A DNA stretch of 22,004 bases from RUG626 sp051866775 (GTDB lineage: Bacteria > Bacillota > Clostridia > Oscillospirales > Oscillospiraceae): assembly GCA_051866775.1 (NCBI GenBank), contig JBJDXR010000002.1, forward strand, positions 1 to 22,004, given 5' to 3'. The notes beneath the pieces are model-generated. The model was not told the DNA's origin and did not search any database. It was given only the letters and a program-made list of their open reading frames with translations. The position numbers were made by a program, and so were the translations under genes. Positions 21,980 to 22,004 of the stretch are shown here, piece after piece (positions within the stretch are counted from its first letter, which is position 1; each line of letters starts with the position of its first letter).

Positions 21980-22004
21980 AACCGTAGAAAACAAAAAATG
22001 CGGC

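Noticed and set aside
21554..21994. 146-codon minus-strand ORF at the right edge
   Set aside because: It is antisense to the sigma-like gene and crosses the terminator and promoter; its proline/histidine-rich product is a shadow.
1..22004. CRISPR arrays, insertion sequences and rRNA genes
   Set aside because: No regularly spaced repeats, transposase-like proteins, terminal inverted repeats with target duplications or rRNA signatures were seen.

Overview
The window looks like a chromosomal segment of a low-to-mid GC Gram-positive anaerobe of the class Clostridia, possibly an Oscillospiraceae-type gut bacterium. The evidence is strong AGGAGG-type ribosome sites, GTG and TTG starts, consensus sigma-A promoters with 17-bp spacers, lipobox lipoproteins without an outer-membrane system, and the gene mix (Opp transporter, paired MATE pumps, GH3 beta-glycosidase, GtrA). 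Species cannot be fixed from the sequence.

Layout. Bases 1-344 hold perhaps the tail of a rightward gene, small inverted repeats and the terminator of the leftward operon that follows. Bases 345-6273 are a complete oligopeptide ABC importer read leftward (oppA-oppB-oppC-oppD-oppF). It has a consensus promoter at 6245-6273, a perfect palindromic operator just downstream of the start point, and a leader of about 365 nt that contains a 31-codon ORF. A hairpin separates oppA from oppB. Upstream, 6492-7937 encodes a cytoplasmic serine carboxypeptidase-like protein (S10) with its own promoter, a plausible partner for peptide uptake. Then come a small XRE regulator (8154-8387), a metallo-beta-lactamase-fold hydrolase (8871-9893) and a decayed FtsX-type permease pseudogene on the plus strand (10333-10719).

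Bases 11065-14698 form a drug-efflux island read leftward: a MATE transporter, then an autoregulated tetR-MATE pair with 4-nt overlap and a tandem operator on its promoter. A GH3 beta-glucosidase-like gene (15005-17251) is read rightward and ends at a palindromic terminator shared with a convergent LexA/CI-like S24 repressor (17303-18067). The repressor's upstream region (18117-18229) carries four related operator sites and two opposed consensus-type promoters. The rightward promoter has no gene in front of it, only the 3' end of a leftward operon that encodes a PstS-like lipoprotein with an unusual WG-repeat-like C-terminal half, and GtrA.

The right end has tRNA-Thr(TGT) and tRNA-Tyr(GTA) in one leftward transcript with promoter and terminator, then a rightward three-gene micro-operon: a four-cysteine protein, a small helical protein started by TTG, and a stand-alone sigma-70 region-4 protein. 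A terminator and a strong promoter reading out of the window follow.

The most interesting parts are the orphan promoter inside the repressor operator array, the long oppA leader with operator and small ORF, the PBP/WG-like fusion lipoprotein, and the sigma-region-4 micro-operon.
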